A stretch of 64,000 nt of DNA, taken from positions 4,030,001 to 4,094,000 of the forward strand of contig NZ_CP114039.1 of NCBI RefSeq assembly GCF_026965535.1, read 5' to 3'. Of the stretch, positions 42,307-52,015 are shown one piece after another. The notes below the pieces were generated by a model. The model searched no databases. It was not told the DNA's origin and saw nothing but the letters and a program-made list of their open reading frames with translations. A program made the position numbers and the translations under genes. Source of the stretch: Corallococcus sp. NCRR. Lineage in GTDB: Bacteria > Myxococcota > Myxococcia > Myxococcales > Myxococcaceae. Position 1 is the first letter of the stretch; every line of letters begins with the position of its first letter.

Positions 42307-43812
42307 TCAGTCCTCGGAGGGCTGGAGGGAGAAGTACACGGCTTCGGTCCCCAGGTTGAAGGTGTCCCCGTCCGCGATCTTCTGGCGCTTGATGCGCTGG
42401 TGGTTGATCCAGGTCCCGTTGGATGAGCCCAGGTCCTCGATGAAGTAGTCCGCGCCGTCGCGCGTGACGACGGCGTGCTCGCGGGAGACCCTGCCGGACT
42501 TCACGACGAGGCTGCACTGCGGGCCGCGTCCCAGCGTGAAGCGCTCCACGTCCACCCGCGTGGCGTCACCGTCCGGGCTCAGCCGCACGAACAGGTCCAT
42601 GCGCGCGGGGGCCCGGGCGGCGGGGGTGGGCTTGCGGCCCCGGTTGGGTTCCGGGGGGGCTTCGTCCTCGGGTTCGGATTGCCGGAGCACACGGCCCTGC
42701 CTGCGGGCAGGGGGGGCCTTCGCGGCTGGAGGCGCCACGAAGGGCAGGTCCTGTTCCTCGGGTTCGTCGGAGCCCGAGTCCTGTGCTTCGTCCCCGGCGG
42801 CCTCGTCGTTGTCCTCGCTGGAGGAGGCGGCTTGCGCATCAGGCTCTTCGGCCGCGTCGTCTTCCTCGGCGCCCGTGGCCTCCTCACCCGTCCTGGCCTC
42901 TTCGGGCTCGGAGTCATCGGGCTCGTTGGTGCCGGGGAGTTCCTCGGAGCCGATCGCCGCCGCGATGTCGGCCGCTGCGGCGTCGTCCTCCTCGGAGTCC
43001 TGCGACGCGTCCTCGTCGTCCGAGCCCTCCTTGGCGGCTGCCGCCTCGGATGCGTCCTCGTCGTCCGAATCCTCATCCGTCGCGCTGGCGGCGCCGGAAT
43101 CGGACTTGTCGTCGTCCGAAGATTCGTCGTCGGACTCTTCCTCATCCGAGGCTGTGTCGTCGGACTCTTCCTCGTCCGAGGATTCATCAGCCGCTTCTTC
43201 TTCGGCCCCGTCATCGTCGGACTCCTTGTCGTCCGAGGATTCGTCAGCCACGTCTTCGTCGGACTCATCGTTGTCCGAGGACTCGTCAGCCGCTTCGTCG
43301 TCGGACTCCTCGTCGTTCGAGTCCTCTTCGGCGTCGGATTCTTCCTCCTCGTCGTCGGACGCCACCGGCACATCGCGGGGCTGCGCGACCGCATCCACCG
43401 CCGCGAGGACTTCCTGCATGCGCGCCCGCGCTTGCGCGGACTCGTCCACGGAGGACCGGGCCTTCACGGGCTCGGACACCGCCGAGGCCGGAGCGGCGGC
43501 CACGGGTTCCTTCGCAGGGCCAACGGCAGGCGCGGGGACAGCGGCAGGCGCGGGGACGACGGCAGCGGCAGGGAGCTCCGCCGGACGCGCCACGGGCTCT
43601 GGGGCCCGGGCCGCTGGCGCCCGCACGGGCTCTCCGGCGACCGTCACCCCGAGCGCCACGGGCGTGGGCGACACGTAGCCATTCTGTCTCGCGAGCAGGA
43701 ACAGCGCCTGGGCGACCAGGGCATTCCGGTCCACGCCCAGGTCGTGGCTCATCTGCTCCAGCGCGCGCCACAGGGGCTCCGCGACCTCGATGGTTTCACG
43801 AATCCGATTCAT
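42307..43812 (-). CDS. FHA-domain protein with long acidic repeat region
   Basis: 501 residues from ATG 43812, two bases after the stop of the thioredoxin-MORN gene. The N-terminus (MNRIRETIEVAEPLWRALEQ) is a short helical start; ~60-150 are Ala/Pro-rich; ~150-330 are extremely acidic with repeats of the type ADESSDxxESDxx; ~410-495 form a C-terminal FHA domain (FTLGRGPQCSLVVKSGRVSREHAVVTRDG, then SSNGTWINHQRI), which binds phosphothreonine. The acidic region is a likely intrinsically disordered linker or phospho-acceptor (many Ser next to Asp). Regulated protein interaction is inferred; a Ser/Thr kinase gene lies 4 kb away. Confidence 0.85.
   Translation of the reverse strand: MNRIRETIEVAEPLWRALEQMSHDLGVDRNALVAQALFLLARQNGYVSPTPVALGVTVAGEPVRAPAARAPEPVARPAELPAAAVVPAPAAVPAPAVGPAKEPVAAAPASAVSEPVKARSSVDESAQARARMQEVLAAVDAVAQPRDVPVASDDEEEESDAEEDSNDEESDDEAADESSDNDESDEDVADESSDDKESDDDGAEEEAADESSDEEESDDTASDEEESDDESSDDDKSDSGAASATDEDSDDEDASEAAAAKEGSDDEDASQDSEEDDAAAADIAAAIGSEELPGTNEPDDSEPEEARTGEEATGAEEDDAAEEPDAQAASSSEDNDEAAGDEAQDSGSDEPEEQDLPFVAPPAAKAPPARRQGRVLRQSEPEDEAPPEPNRGRKPTPAARAPARMDLFVRLSPDGDATRVDVERFTLGRGPQCSLVVKSGRVSREHAVVTRDGADYFIEDLGSSNGTWINHQRIKRQKIADGDTFNLGTEAVYFSLQPSED
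43000..43350. repeat. Low-complexity Asp/Glu/Ser repeat tract
   Basis: Degenerate short repeats built on TCGTCGGAC/TCCTCGTCG within the acidic region of the FHA gene, prone to slippage. They create long open frames on the opposite strand. Confidence 0.7.
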
Positions 43813-43814
43813 GC

Positions 43815-46118
43815 CTAGCTGCCCCTCAGATTGCTCTGCCACGGAGAGACGTTGTCCGGGTCATTGAGCCAATAGAACATCGCTTGCGTCTCCGCGTACT
43901 GCCGCTCCGCGATGGACACCAGGTTCGGGTGCAGGTCGCCCAGCGCCACGCCCTCGAACAGGAAGCCCTGGCCGGGCTTCGTCGTGCTGGCGTTGCCCCG
44001 GAACTTGCGGTCCCGGCTCTGCCACAGCCGCTGCGAGGTCTGCCCCGCCGCCTGTCCGTAATCCGCCGGCGGCGCGATGCGCGTGGGCATCTTGAACGTC
44101 GTCTCGCCGCACGACCACAAGAGCCACGACAGCGCGCTCCAGTCCCCGCGCAGCATCAGCGTCAGGTCCGCGAACCCCATCTCCAGGTCGAGCGTCTCGT
44201 CGACCTCCACCTGCTCGTCCTCGTCCCGCTCCAGCGCTTCCTGCTTCAGCTCCACGGGCCCATCGCCCAGCAGGCCGGACAGGTCCGGAGGCAGCCAGGG
44301 CACCGTGGCGCCGGGCTTGTACCGCTGGAGCAGCGCGCCACGCATCGCCTGGAGCCGCGTGGCGTACTTGCGCACCAACTGCTGGATGGCCTCCAGGGAC
44401 TGCGCGGGCTTCTCCGGCAGGCCGTCGTAGCCGCAGCGCGGAGCCTCCTGTCCCGCCCAGAAGTCGAACCGGGGGAACAACACCCGCGCGTACGTGGCCA
44501 GGAACCGGGCGGTGTCCGGCTCCACTTCCGCGAGATGCTCCGCGTCCTTGTGCACCTGATCCGCCACGCCCAGGTTCAACAGGATGAGGCCGCGCGTGAA
44601 CAGGTACGCCTTGCGCTCCGGCGCGAGCAGCATCGCCGCGTGCAGGAAGTCCAGCGCCGCGCGAGGCCGGTCCGTCTGGTCCAGCAACACCGCGTACGCC
44701 CGCAGCAGGGTCGCCGCCTCACCGCCGCGCATGAGCGCGTCCGCCATGGGGGCCCAGGCCTGGCCCGCGTCCTCCACCACGCCGTGCGCGACCTCGCTCG
44801 CGGAGTCCTTCGTGCGCGGCAGCGTCAGCTCCTCCAGGCCCTGCTTCAACGGCTGGATGTCCAGCGACGTTGCGCACGCGCGCGCCGTGGCCAGTAAGGC
44901 CTCGCGGTAGCGCCGGTCCGCGCGGGCCTCCTTCGCCAGCTCGCGCCAGCCTTCCGCGCTCCGGGGGAGGTTGGAGAACACCGGCGAGCGCGCCAGCGCC
45001 TCTTCATCCATCGCCTGCCCCAGGTCGCGCGTGAGCACCACCGCCCGCTGCGCGTCCATCAGGGACCACTCGCCACACGCGAGGTCGCCCTCCGCCCGGC
45101 CCTCCTCGAAGTGGACGCGGAAGTCCGCGTAGATGCCCTCCGCGCGCGACCAGTAGCGCCCATGCCGCCGTCCGTCCTCGAACTCGGCCTCCCAGAGCAG
45201 CTGGCCCTGCGCGTCCCAGAAGCGGGTGAGGCCGTGGCGCTCGCCGTCCGCGTTGAGCGTCACCTTGGCCCACTGGTTCAGGTCCTCGCGCAGCTCCGCG
45301 TCCTCGGGCAGGTGGGCCGGACGGGTGGGGTAGGGCTCGCCGGTGGAGGGCACCACGCGCTGGCCCTGGGCGTTGAAGTGCCCCACCTGGCGCACGGTGC
45401 CGTGGTCGTAGTGCATCACCGTCCTGCGCACGCGCTCGCTCACGCCGCCTTCGTGCATGCGCTCGGTGGTGAAGCGGTCGGAGGCCGTCCAGGTGCGGGG
45501 GCCGTGGAGCTGGCCCTTCGCGAAGGCGCCCTCCTGGGACACCGAGCCGTCCTCGTGGAAGCGCTTGAAGGGTCCGTGCGGCGTGCCCTGCTCCATGATG
45601 CATTCGTTGCAGAGGGTGCCGTCGGCGCGCCAGTACCGCCACGTTCCGTGCGGCCGGCCCTTCGCGTCCTTCGGTCCGAAGGACCACTCCCCGTCGCCGT
45701 CGTCCCAGGTGGCGCCCTCGGGGACGCCGGAGGGGCGCTGGCCCGCCTCGGTCCGCTCGCGGTTCGCCTTGCGGGACTTCTCCTCGGTGACGTCCACGGC
45801 GCGCAGCGCGTTCAGCAGCCGGTCCAGGGACTCGGCGGGCAGCGCCTCGGAGACGCGGCGGACCTCCAGGCCGTCCTTGAACGCGACGAGGGTGGGGTAG
45901 GCGTCGATGCCCAGCGGCTCGGCCACGGCCTCGTGGGCCTCCGCGTCGAGCCGGGCGAAGGTGATGTCCGGGAACCGCGCGGCGGCCTCGGCGAAGACCG
46001 GCGCGAACGCATGGCAGGGTTCACACCACGGCGCCCAGAAGTCCACGACGCACATGCCGGGCTTCTGGGTGACTTCCTCGAAATCCTCCGGGGTCAACTC
46101 GACCGGGACACCTGCCAA
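43815..46118 (-). CDS. Thioredoxin-MORN-like-repeat fusion protein
   Basis: 767 residues from ATG 46118. Residues 1-110 are a thioredoxin domain with active site WCEPC (Cys32, Cys35) and a cis-Pro in AYPTLVAF. From ~140 to ~360 there is a beta-hairpin repeat region resembling MORN/YwqK-type toxin-antitoxin repeats (WSFGPKDAKGRPHGTWRYWRADGTLCNE, then HGPFKRFHEDGSVSQEGAF). The C-terminal ~400 residues are helical, with TPR-like character. No signal peptide, so cytoplasmic. A redox-controlled scaffold is a possible reading. Likely co-transcribed with the FHA gene 2 bp downstream. Confidence 0.82.
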   Translation of the reverse strand: MAGVPVELTPEDFEEVTQKPGMCVVDFWAPWCEPCHAFAPVFAEAAARFPDITFARLDAEAHEAVAEPLGIDAYPTLVAFKDGLEVRRVSEALPAESLDRLLNALRAVDVTEEKSRKANRERTEAGQRPSGVPEGATWDDGDGEWSFGPKDAKGRPHGTWRYWRADGTLCNECIMEQGTPHGPFKRFHEDGSVSQEGAFAKGQLHGPRTWTASDRFTTERMHEGGVSERVRRTVMHYDHGTVRQVGHFNAQGQRVVPSTGEPYPTRPAHLPEDAELREDLNQWAKVTLNADGERHGLTRFWDAQGQLLWEAEFEDGRRHGRYWSRAEGIYADFRVHFEEGRAEGDLACGEWSLMDAQRAVVLTRDLGQAMDEEALARSPVFSNLPRSAEGWRELAKEARADRRYREALLATARACATSLDIQPLKQGLEELTLPRTKDSASEVAHGVVEDAGQAWAPMADALMRGGEAATLLRAYAVLLDQTDRPRAALDFLHAAMLLAPERKAYLFTRGLILLNLGVADQVHKDAEHLAEVEPDTARFLATYARVLFPRFDFWAGQEAPRCGYDGLPEKPAQSLEAIQQLVRKYATRLQAMRGALLQRYKPGATVPWLPPDLSGLLGDGPVELKQEALERDEDEQVEVDETLDLEMGFADLTLMLRGDWSALSWLLWSCGETTFKMPTRIAPPADYGQAAGQTSQRLWQSRDRKFRGNASTTKPGQGFLFEGVALGDLHPNLVSIAERQYAETQAMFYWLNDPDNVSPWQSNLRGS

Positions 46119-46273
46119 CGGGAACTCCTGCTCAAGGGGAGGAGCAGATAAGAGGGGCGACGGGAGCCCGCGTCAACCAGCGCGTCACGGGGAGTCTGGC
46201 CTCCGTCCCTTCCGGACAGGAACGGAGGGTGCGTCCGCGAACAGCAGGGGGCGGGACGTGGAACGATGGCCGG

Positions 46274-47101
46274 ATGCGGCCCACCCTCGTGGTCATCAAC
46301 GGTGAACAGTACTGGCAGCGCTACTTCCCGGAATACGAGGTCGTCTTCCGCAGGCTCCAGGAGTGTTCCTGGGTCCTGCGCGGTGGTGACCTCTGGTGCG
46401 TCGACCGCGAGTCCGCGACCCGGCTGGACGGCGTGCTCTGGCGGGTGGGCGCCATCCGCCCGGACCCCAGGCATCGCGCGGCGCTGGAGCTCATCCGCCT
46501 GAGCGGTGTGCCCTGCTCCAACCCTGCGTCCGTGCTGGCGCGCTGTCACGACCGGCTGTCGATGCTTGCGGAGATGCGTGAGGCGGGGCTGCCGGTCATC
46601 CCGTTCGACGCCGCGCTCGGTGACGACATGTTGCGCCGGTTGGAGCGGCCCGTGCCGTTCGTCGTCAAGGTCGGCAATCACCACGCCGGGCTGGGCAAGG
46701 CGCTGGTGCGCGACGCAGGCACGTGGCCGGAGATCGCGGACCTCCTCTTCGCCGCCGACGACTACGCGGTCGTCGAGCCCTTCATTGACTACGAGCGCGA
46801 CGTCCGCTGCCTCGCGGTGGGCGAGCGCATGTGGGCGATGACGCGGGCGAGCGCTGGCTGGAAGGCCAACGTCGACACGCGGAAGTACCAGGTCATCGAC
46901 CCGCCGCCGGAGCTCGCGGAGCACACGCGCCGGGCCATGCGGCACCTGGGCGCGGACGTGCTGGGATTGGACTTCCTCCAGGCGAAGGACGGCGCCTACA
47001 CGCTGCTGGAATGCAATGACACCCCGGGCCTGTCCGGCTTCCCGGAGGAGCTGCGGGAGGAGGTGGCGGAGTGCCTGCGCGTCCGGATGCGCCAGCGCTG
47101 A
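46274..47101 (+). CDS. ATP-grasp enzyme (RimK-like)
   Basis: 275 residues from ATG 46274 (MRPTLVVINGEQYWQRY). RLSMLAEMREAGLPVIPFD, then VPFVVKVGNHHAGLGKALVR (ATP-grasp lysine), VVEPFIDYERDVRCLAVGERMWAMTR, and C-terminal VLGLDFLQAKDGAYTLLECNDTPGLSGF (metal-binding E and N) are classic ATP-grasp features. RimK-like enzymes ligate amino acids or small carboxylates to proteins or peptides; the substrate here is unknown. Divergent from the thioredoxin-MORN operon (155 bp between them). Confidence 0.85.
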   Translation: MRPTLVVINGEQYWQRYFPEYEVVFRRLQECSWVLRGGDLWCVDRESATRLDGVLWRVGAIRPDPRHRAALELIRLSGVPCSNPASVLARCHDRLSMLAEMREAGLPVIPFDAALGDDMLRRLERPVPFVVKVGNHHAGLGKALVRDAGTWPEIADLLFAADDYAVVEPFIDYERDVRCLAVGERMWAMTRASAGWKANVDTRKYQVIDPPPELAEHTRRAMRHLGADVLGLDFLQAKDGAYTLLECNDTPGLSGFPEELREEVAECLRVRMRQR

Positions 47102-47158
47102 GGAGGTGCCAGGACGAGCGCGGGCAAAGCCCCGCAGCCTGAAGCCGGAGGCCGAGAA

Positions 47159-47179
47159 CCTGTAGGACAGTCGGACAGG
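47159..47179. repeat. Dispersed palindromic repeat, copy 3
   Basis: CCTGTAGGACAGTCGGACAGG, one arm mutated (TAG for TCC). 53 bp before copy 4. Confidence 0.75.
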
Positions 47180-47213
47180 TCTTCGTCGAGTGAACCCGGG
47201 GGGCGCGCGAACT

Positions 47214-47230
47214 TGTCCGACAGTCGGACA
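47214..47230. repeat. Dispersed palindromic repeat, copy 4
   Basis: TGTCCGACAGTCGGACA with 8-bp perfect arms, followed by GGTTTCGGGC as in copies 2 and 5. Confidence 0.8.
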
Positions 47231-47315
47231 GGTTTCGGGCGGACGCGGCCCGGGGCCGTACCCTCCACCTGGTCCGCGGCGCGGCTCTGCCGAAGGACCT
47301 GGAGGGAGCGTTCGC

Positions 47316-47405
47316 ATGGTTGCGCACGCACGCACCCGCGACCGCCGCACCCTCGCGAAGCCGCGTGATGAGGACTCCAGGCGCACGCCGCGAGTGAAGC
47401 GCTGA
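47316..47405 (+). CDS. Possible 29-residue basic protein
   Basis: ATG 47316 with GGAGGGAG seven bases upstream, encoding a strongly basic 29-residue peptide (MVAHARTRDRRTLAKPRDED...). It ends nine bases before a strong hairpin, an arrangement like a complete small gene. No homologue is recalled; chance is possible. Confidence 0.4.
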   Translation: MVAHARTRDRRTLAKPRDEDSRRTPRVKR

Positions 47406-47414
47406 AAAGCAAGA

Positions 47415-47444
47415 AGGCGGCGGTGTCTCCGTTCACCGCCGCCT
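47415..47444. terminator. Strong hairpin after the small basic ORF
   Basis: AGGCGGCGGTG (47415-47425) pairs perfectly with CACCGCCGCCT (47434-47444), 8-nt loop. For the minus strand it is followed by TTCTTGCTTTTC, so it may also terminate that strand. Confidence 0.65.
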
Positions 47445-47630
47445 CCATCCGAGCCACGCATTCAGTCGCGATGCGGCCCGGCGATATTCATGTGGCCTGT
47501 CGCGGATGAGGTCTGGCTGCACCCCGAACCTGCCCGCGTGCTCCGTACCCATTGCGTCTGGCGTGCCAGCCTCCGGCCGGCCGGGCCCGCCCTGATTCCA
47601 GGGGGTTGTGCCCTCCGCCGGGGGGCGGCC

Positions 47631-47673
47631 CCTGGTGACTGGGGTCCTTTCCCTGATGACGCCTGTCACCAGG
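47631..47673. promoter_or_regulatory. Inverted repeat upstream of the kinase gene
   Basis: CCTGGTGAC (47631-47639) and GTCACCAGG (47665-47673), perfect 9-bp arms 25 bp apart, 85 bp before the kinase ATG. Possible operator; no regulator assigned. Confidence 0.4.
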
Positions 47674-47757
47674 CAGGCGTCCTGGTTGACGCGGCGCGGA
47701 AGGATGTTCGGAGCGGGCGAGGGCCGGCGGTAGACTCGCGGATCAGGTCACGGCCCC

Positions 47758-50559
47758 ATGACGAAGAGAGACACCGGAAGGCGAAACACAGGCACCGGCA
47801 ACTCGGACTCCGCGCGCTCGGGAGCGGGGACGGGCCGTGGCTCGGGCTATGGAACGGGCCCCCGTCCGCGCCGCGCGGAGGACGTCCCGCCCGTTCCCCA
47901 GGTGGGCCGCTACCTGCTCCTGCGCAAGCTGGGGCAGGGCGGCATGGGCGTGGTGTACGCCGCCTATGACCCGGACCTGGACCGCAAGATTGCCCTGAAG
48001 CTGCTGCACCCCAACGCCAACCACGACAACGAAGAGGCGCGCTCGCGGCTGTTGCGTGAAGCGCAGGCCATGGCGCGCGTCTCCCACCCCAACGTCATCC
48101 CCGTCTTCGACGTGGGCATGTGGGGCGACCAGGTCTTCGTCGCCATGGAGTTGGTGGAAGGCGGCACGCTGGGCTCGTGGCTGAAGGAGGCGAAGCCGTC
48201 CTGGCGCGAGGTGCTGGAGCGCTACCTCCAGGCGGGGAGGGGCCTTCAGGCCGCGCACGCGGCGGGGCTGGTGCACCGCGACTTCAAGCCCGCCAACGTG
48301 CTGGTGAGCCATGCGGGCCGCGTCTACGTGACGGACTTCGGGCTGGCGCGGCAGGTGGGCGAAGGGCCGGAGGCGCCGGTCTCGCCAGAGGAGGCGCAGG
48401 TCCTGGAGTCCTCGGACCGGCGCATGCTGGACACCACGCTCACCGAGGCGGGCCTGCTGGTGGGCACGCCCAACTACATGTCCCCGGAGCAGTTCCGGGG
48501 CACGCAGTTGGACGCGCGCACGGACCAGTTCAGCTTCTGCGCCGCGCTCTACGGCGCGCTCTACGGCACGCGCCCCTTCGACCCGGGCAGCATCAAGGCC
48601 TACGCGTCCGCCAGCCGCAGCGCGGAGCTGGAGGCCACCGGCACGCAGTCGCTGGGCGGCACGCAGTCCCTGAACGCCGCGCCCGCGAAGGCGGTCCCGG
48701 TCATGCCGCCGCCCGCGCTCATCCGCGAGCCGCCGCGCGAAGTGAAGGTGCCCGGCTGGGTGCGGCAGGCGGTGCTGCGCGGGCTGGCGCTGGACGCGGA
48801 CGCGCGCTTTTCGTCCATGCAGGCCCTGCTGGACGCGCTCTCCCAGGAGCAGCGCCACGGGCAGCGCAAGCGCTGGCTGGGCGCGGCGGGCGCCATGACC
48901 ACCGCGCTCGCGGTGGCGGGCGGCGTGGCGTGGCAGCAGTCCCAGGTGTGCGCGGACGCGGGAGCGCTGATGGACACCGTGTGGACGCCGGACGCGAAGG
49001 CGAAGCTGACGTCCGCCTTCCTCGCCACCGGGAAGCCCTTCGCGGAAGGCATGGCCGCGCGCGCCGTGCAGGTGCTGGGGCATTACGCGGACGCGTGGAA
49101 GCACCAGCGCGTCCAGGCGTGCGAGGACGCGCGCGTGAGCGGCGTGAAGCCGGAGGAGCAGCTGGACCGGCAGGTGGTGTGCCTGGAGCGCCGCCGCAAG
49201 GACCTGCGCGCCACGGTGGACCTGCTCGCGAGCGCGGACGCCGCCATGGTGGTGAAGTCCGTGGACATGGTGCACGCGCTGCCCGCGCTGCACGAGTGCG
49301 AGGACGTGGAGGGCCTGGCCGAACAGCAGCGCCGCCCCTCCGACCCCGCGCTGCGCGACGCCATCGAGGCGCTGGAGGACCAGCTGTCGGAGGTGCGCGC
49401 GCAGGTGGACGCGGGCCGCTACCCCGCGGCGCTCACGGCGGTGAAGGCGCTGGAGGCGCCGGTGGAGAAGACGGGCTACCTGCCGCTGAAGGCGGAGATG
49501 CGCTTCCACCTGGGCTGGCTCCAGGAGCAGACGGGCCAGTCGCCGGAGGCCTCCCACCTGCTGTCGCGCGCGGTGTTCGACGCGGAGGCCGGCAGGGCGG
49601 ACCGGCTGAAGGTCGCCATCCTCAACAAGCTCCTCTACGTGGAGGACGGCCAGAAGCACTACGACCCGGCGGCGAATTGGGGCGAACTGGCGGAGGCCAC
49701 CCTCCAGCGCCTGGGCGGCGAGCCCGTGCTGGAGGCCGACGTGAAGGTGAACCAGGCCAACCTCGCCATGTCCCAGGGCCACATGGAGGAGGCCCGCGAG
49801 CGGCTGACGGAGGCGAGCGCCCTCTACGACAAGGCGCTGCCCCCCGGGCACCCCAAGCGCGCGCGGACCCTCTTCCTGCTGGGGCGGCTGGCGCTGGGCA
49901 CCGGCGACGCGAAGGGGGCGGTGCCGCTGTTGGAGGCGTCGCTCGCGAAGACCGAGGCGGCGGTGGGCCCGGTGCACCCGGACATGGCCAACCGGCACGG
50001 CCTCTTGTCCCTGGCCCTGCGCGACGCCGGCCAGCCCGAGCGCGCCCTGCCGCACGCCCAGGCGGTGGTGGACCTCTACAAGGCCCTGCACGGCGAGAAG
50101 AGCGCCCAGGTGGCGGAGGCGCTGGACGAGCTGGGCATGTGCCAGTTGGGGATGAAGCGCTACGACGACGCGCTGAGGACCTACGAGCAGGCCGTGGCCC
50201 TCAAGCGCGAGCTCTTGCCCGAAGGCGACGAGGGGCTCCAGCCGTCCTACGACGGCGTGGGCCAGGCGCTGCTGGGCCTGGGCCGGGCGCGCGACTCCGT
50301 GGCGCCGCTCCAACTCGCCGTGTCCTTCGCGTCCGCGCCCCCGGATGCGCTGGCGGAGTCCGGCTTCGCGCTGGCGCGGGCGCTGTACCAGACGGGCCAG
50401 TCGCCAGAAGCCCGCGGCGAGGCCACCCGCGCCCGGGCGCGCTTCAGCGAGTCCGGGATGGACGAGCGCGTGGGCGAGGTGGACTCGTGGCTGGAGACCC
50501 TGCCCAAGGAGTCCCCGCGCCCGCCTGCCCGCAAGCCGGGCCGGGGCCGGCGCAGGTAG
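47758..50559 (+). CDS. Ser/Thr protein kinase with C-terminal TPR-like region
   Basis: 933 residues from ATG 47758. Residues ~50-320 are a PknB-type kinase: GQGGMGVVYAAYDPDLDRKIALKLL (Gly loop, ATP Lys), HRDFKPANVL (catalytic Asp ~175), DFGLAR, and an APE region (GTPNYMSPEQFRG). A membrane segment lies near 370-390 (LGAAGAMTTALAVAGGVAW), so the ~540-residue C-terminal TPR-like region (paired helices such as LAMSQGHMEEARERLTEASALYDKA and AEALDELGMCQLGMKRYDDALRTYEQAV) is extracytoplasmic. Such kinases sense signals and phosphorylate FHA proteins and response regulators; the gene 54 bp downstream encodes an FHA-sigma54 activator, a plausible substrate. Confidence 0.92.
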   Translation: MTKRDTGRRNTGTGNSDSARSGAGTGRGSGYGTGPRPRRAEDVPPVPQVGRYLLLRKLGQGGMGVVYAAYDPDLDRKIALKLLHPNANHDNEEARSRLLREAQAMARVSHPNVIPVFDVGMWGDQVFVAMELVEGGTLGSWLKEAKPSWREVLERYLQAGRGLQAAHAAGLVHRDFKPANVLVSHAGRVYVTDFGLARQVGEGPEAPVSPEEAQVLESSDRRMLDTTLTEAGLLVGTPNYMSPEQFRGTQLDARTDQFSFCAALYGALYGTRPFDPGSIKAYASASRSAELEATGTQSLGGTQSLNAAPAKAVPVMPPPALIREPPREVKVPGWVRQAVLRGLALDADARFSSMQALLDALSQEQRHGQRKRWLGAAGAMTTALAVAGGVAWQQSQVCADAGALMDTVWTPDAKAKLTSAFLATGKPFAEGMAARAVQVLGHYADAWKHQRVQACEDARVSGVKPEEQLDRQVVCLERRRKDLRATVDLLASADAAMVVKSVDMVHALPALHECEDVEGLAEQQRRPSDPALRDAIEALEDQLSEVRAQVDAGRYPAALTAVKALEAPVEKTGYLPLKAEMRFHLGWLQEQTGQSPEASHLLSRAVFDAEAGRADRLKVAILNKLLYVEDGQKHYDPAANWGELAEATLQRLGGEPVLEADVKVNQANLAMSQGHMEEARERLTEASALYDKALPPGHPKRARTLFLLGRLALGTGDAKGAVPLLEASLAKTEAAVGPVHPDMANRHGLLSLALRDAGQPERALPHAQAVVDLYKALHGEKSAQVAEALDELGMCQLGMKRYDDALRTYEQAVALKRELLPEGDEGLQPSYDGVGQALLGLGRARDSVAPLQLAVSFASAPPDALAESGFALARALYQTGQSPEARGEATRARARFSESGMDERVGEVDSWLETLPKESPRPPARKPGRGRRR

Positions 50560-50613
50560 GACGACACGCGCGGCTGCTGGCGACCCTGGCGGGGCGTGCT
50601 ACCGTCCCGCGCC

Positions 50614-51957
<1,344 letters not shown>

Positions 51958-52015
51958 CACGGGGCGGCATCACAGGTAGGATGACATCCCCCTCCCTCCC
52001 CCTTGGAGCACGACC

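Larger units (their letters stand above)
47102..47757. other. 656-bp intergenic region upstream of the kinase
   Basis: Contains two palindromic repeat copies, a possible 29-codon gene with a good ribosome-binding site, a strong hairpin after it, and a 9-bp inverted repeat near the kinase start. Otherwise no convincing gene. Confidence 0.6.

Noticed and set aside
43000..43350. Acidic repeat tract as a separate microsatellite gene
   Set aside because: It is in frame with the FHA gene and needed to join its ends; opposite-strand frames are shadows of the repeat.
47743..50313. Long minus-strand open frame opposite the kinase gene
   Set aside because: Arg/His/Gln-rich shadow of a high-GC gene; the plus strand carries intact kinase motifs.
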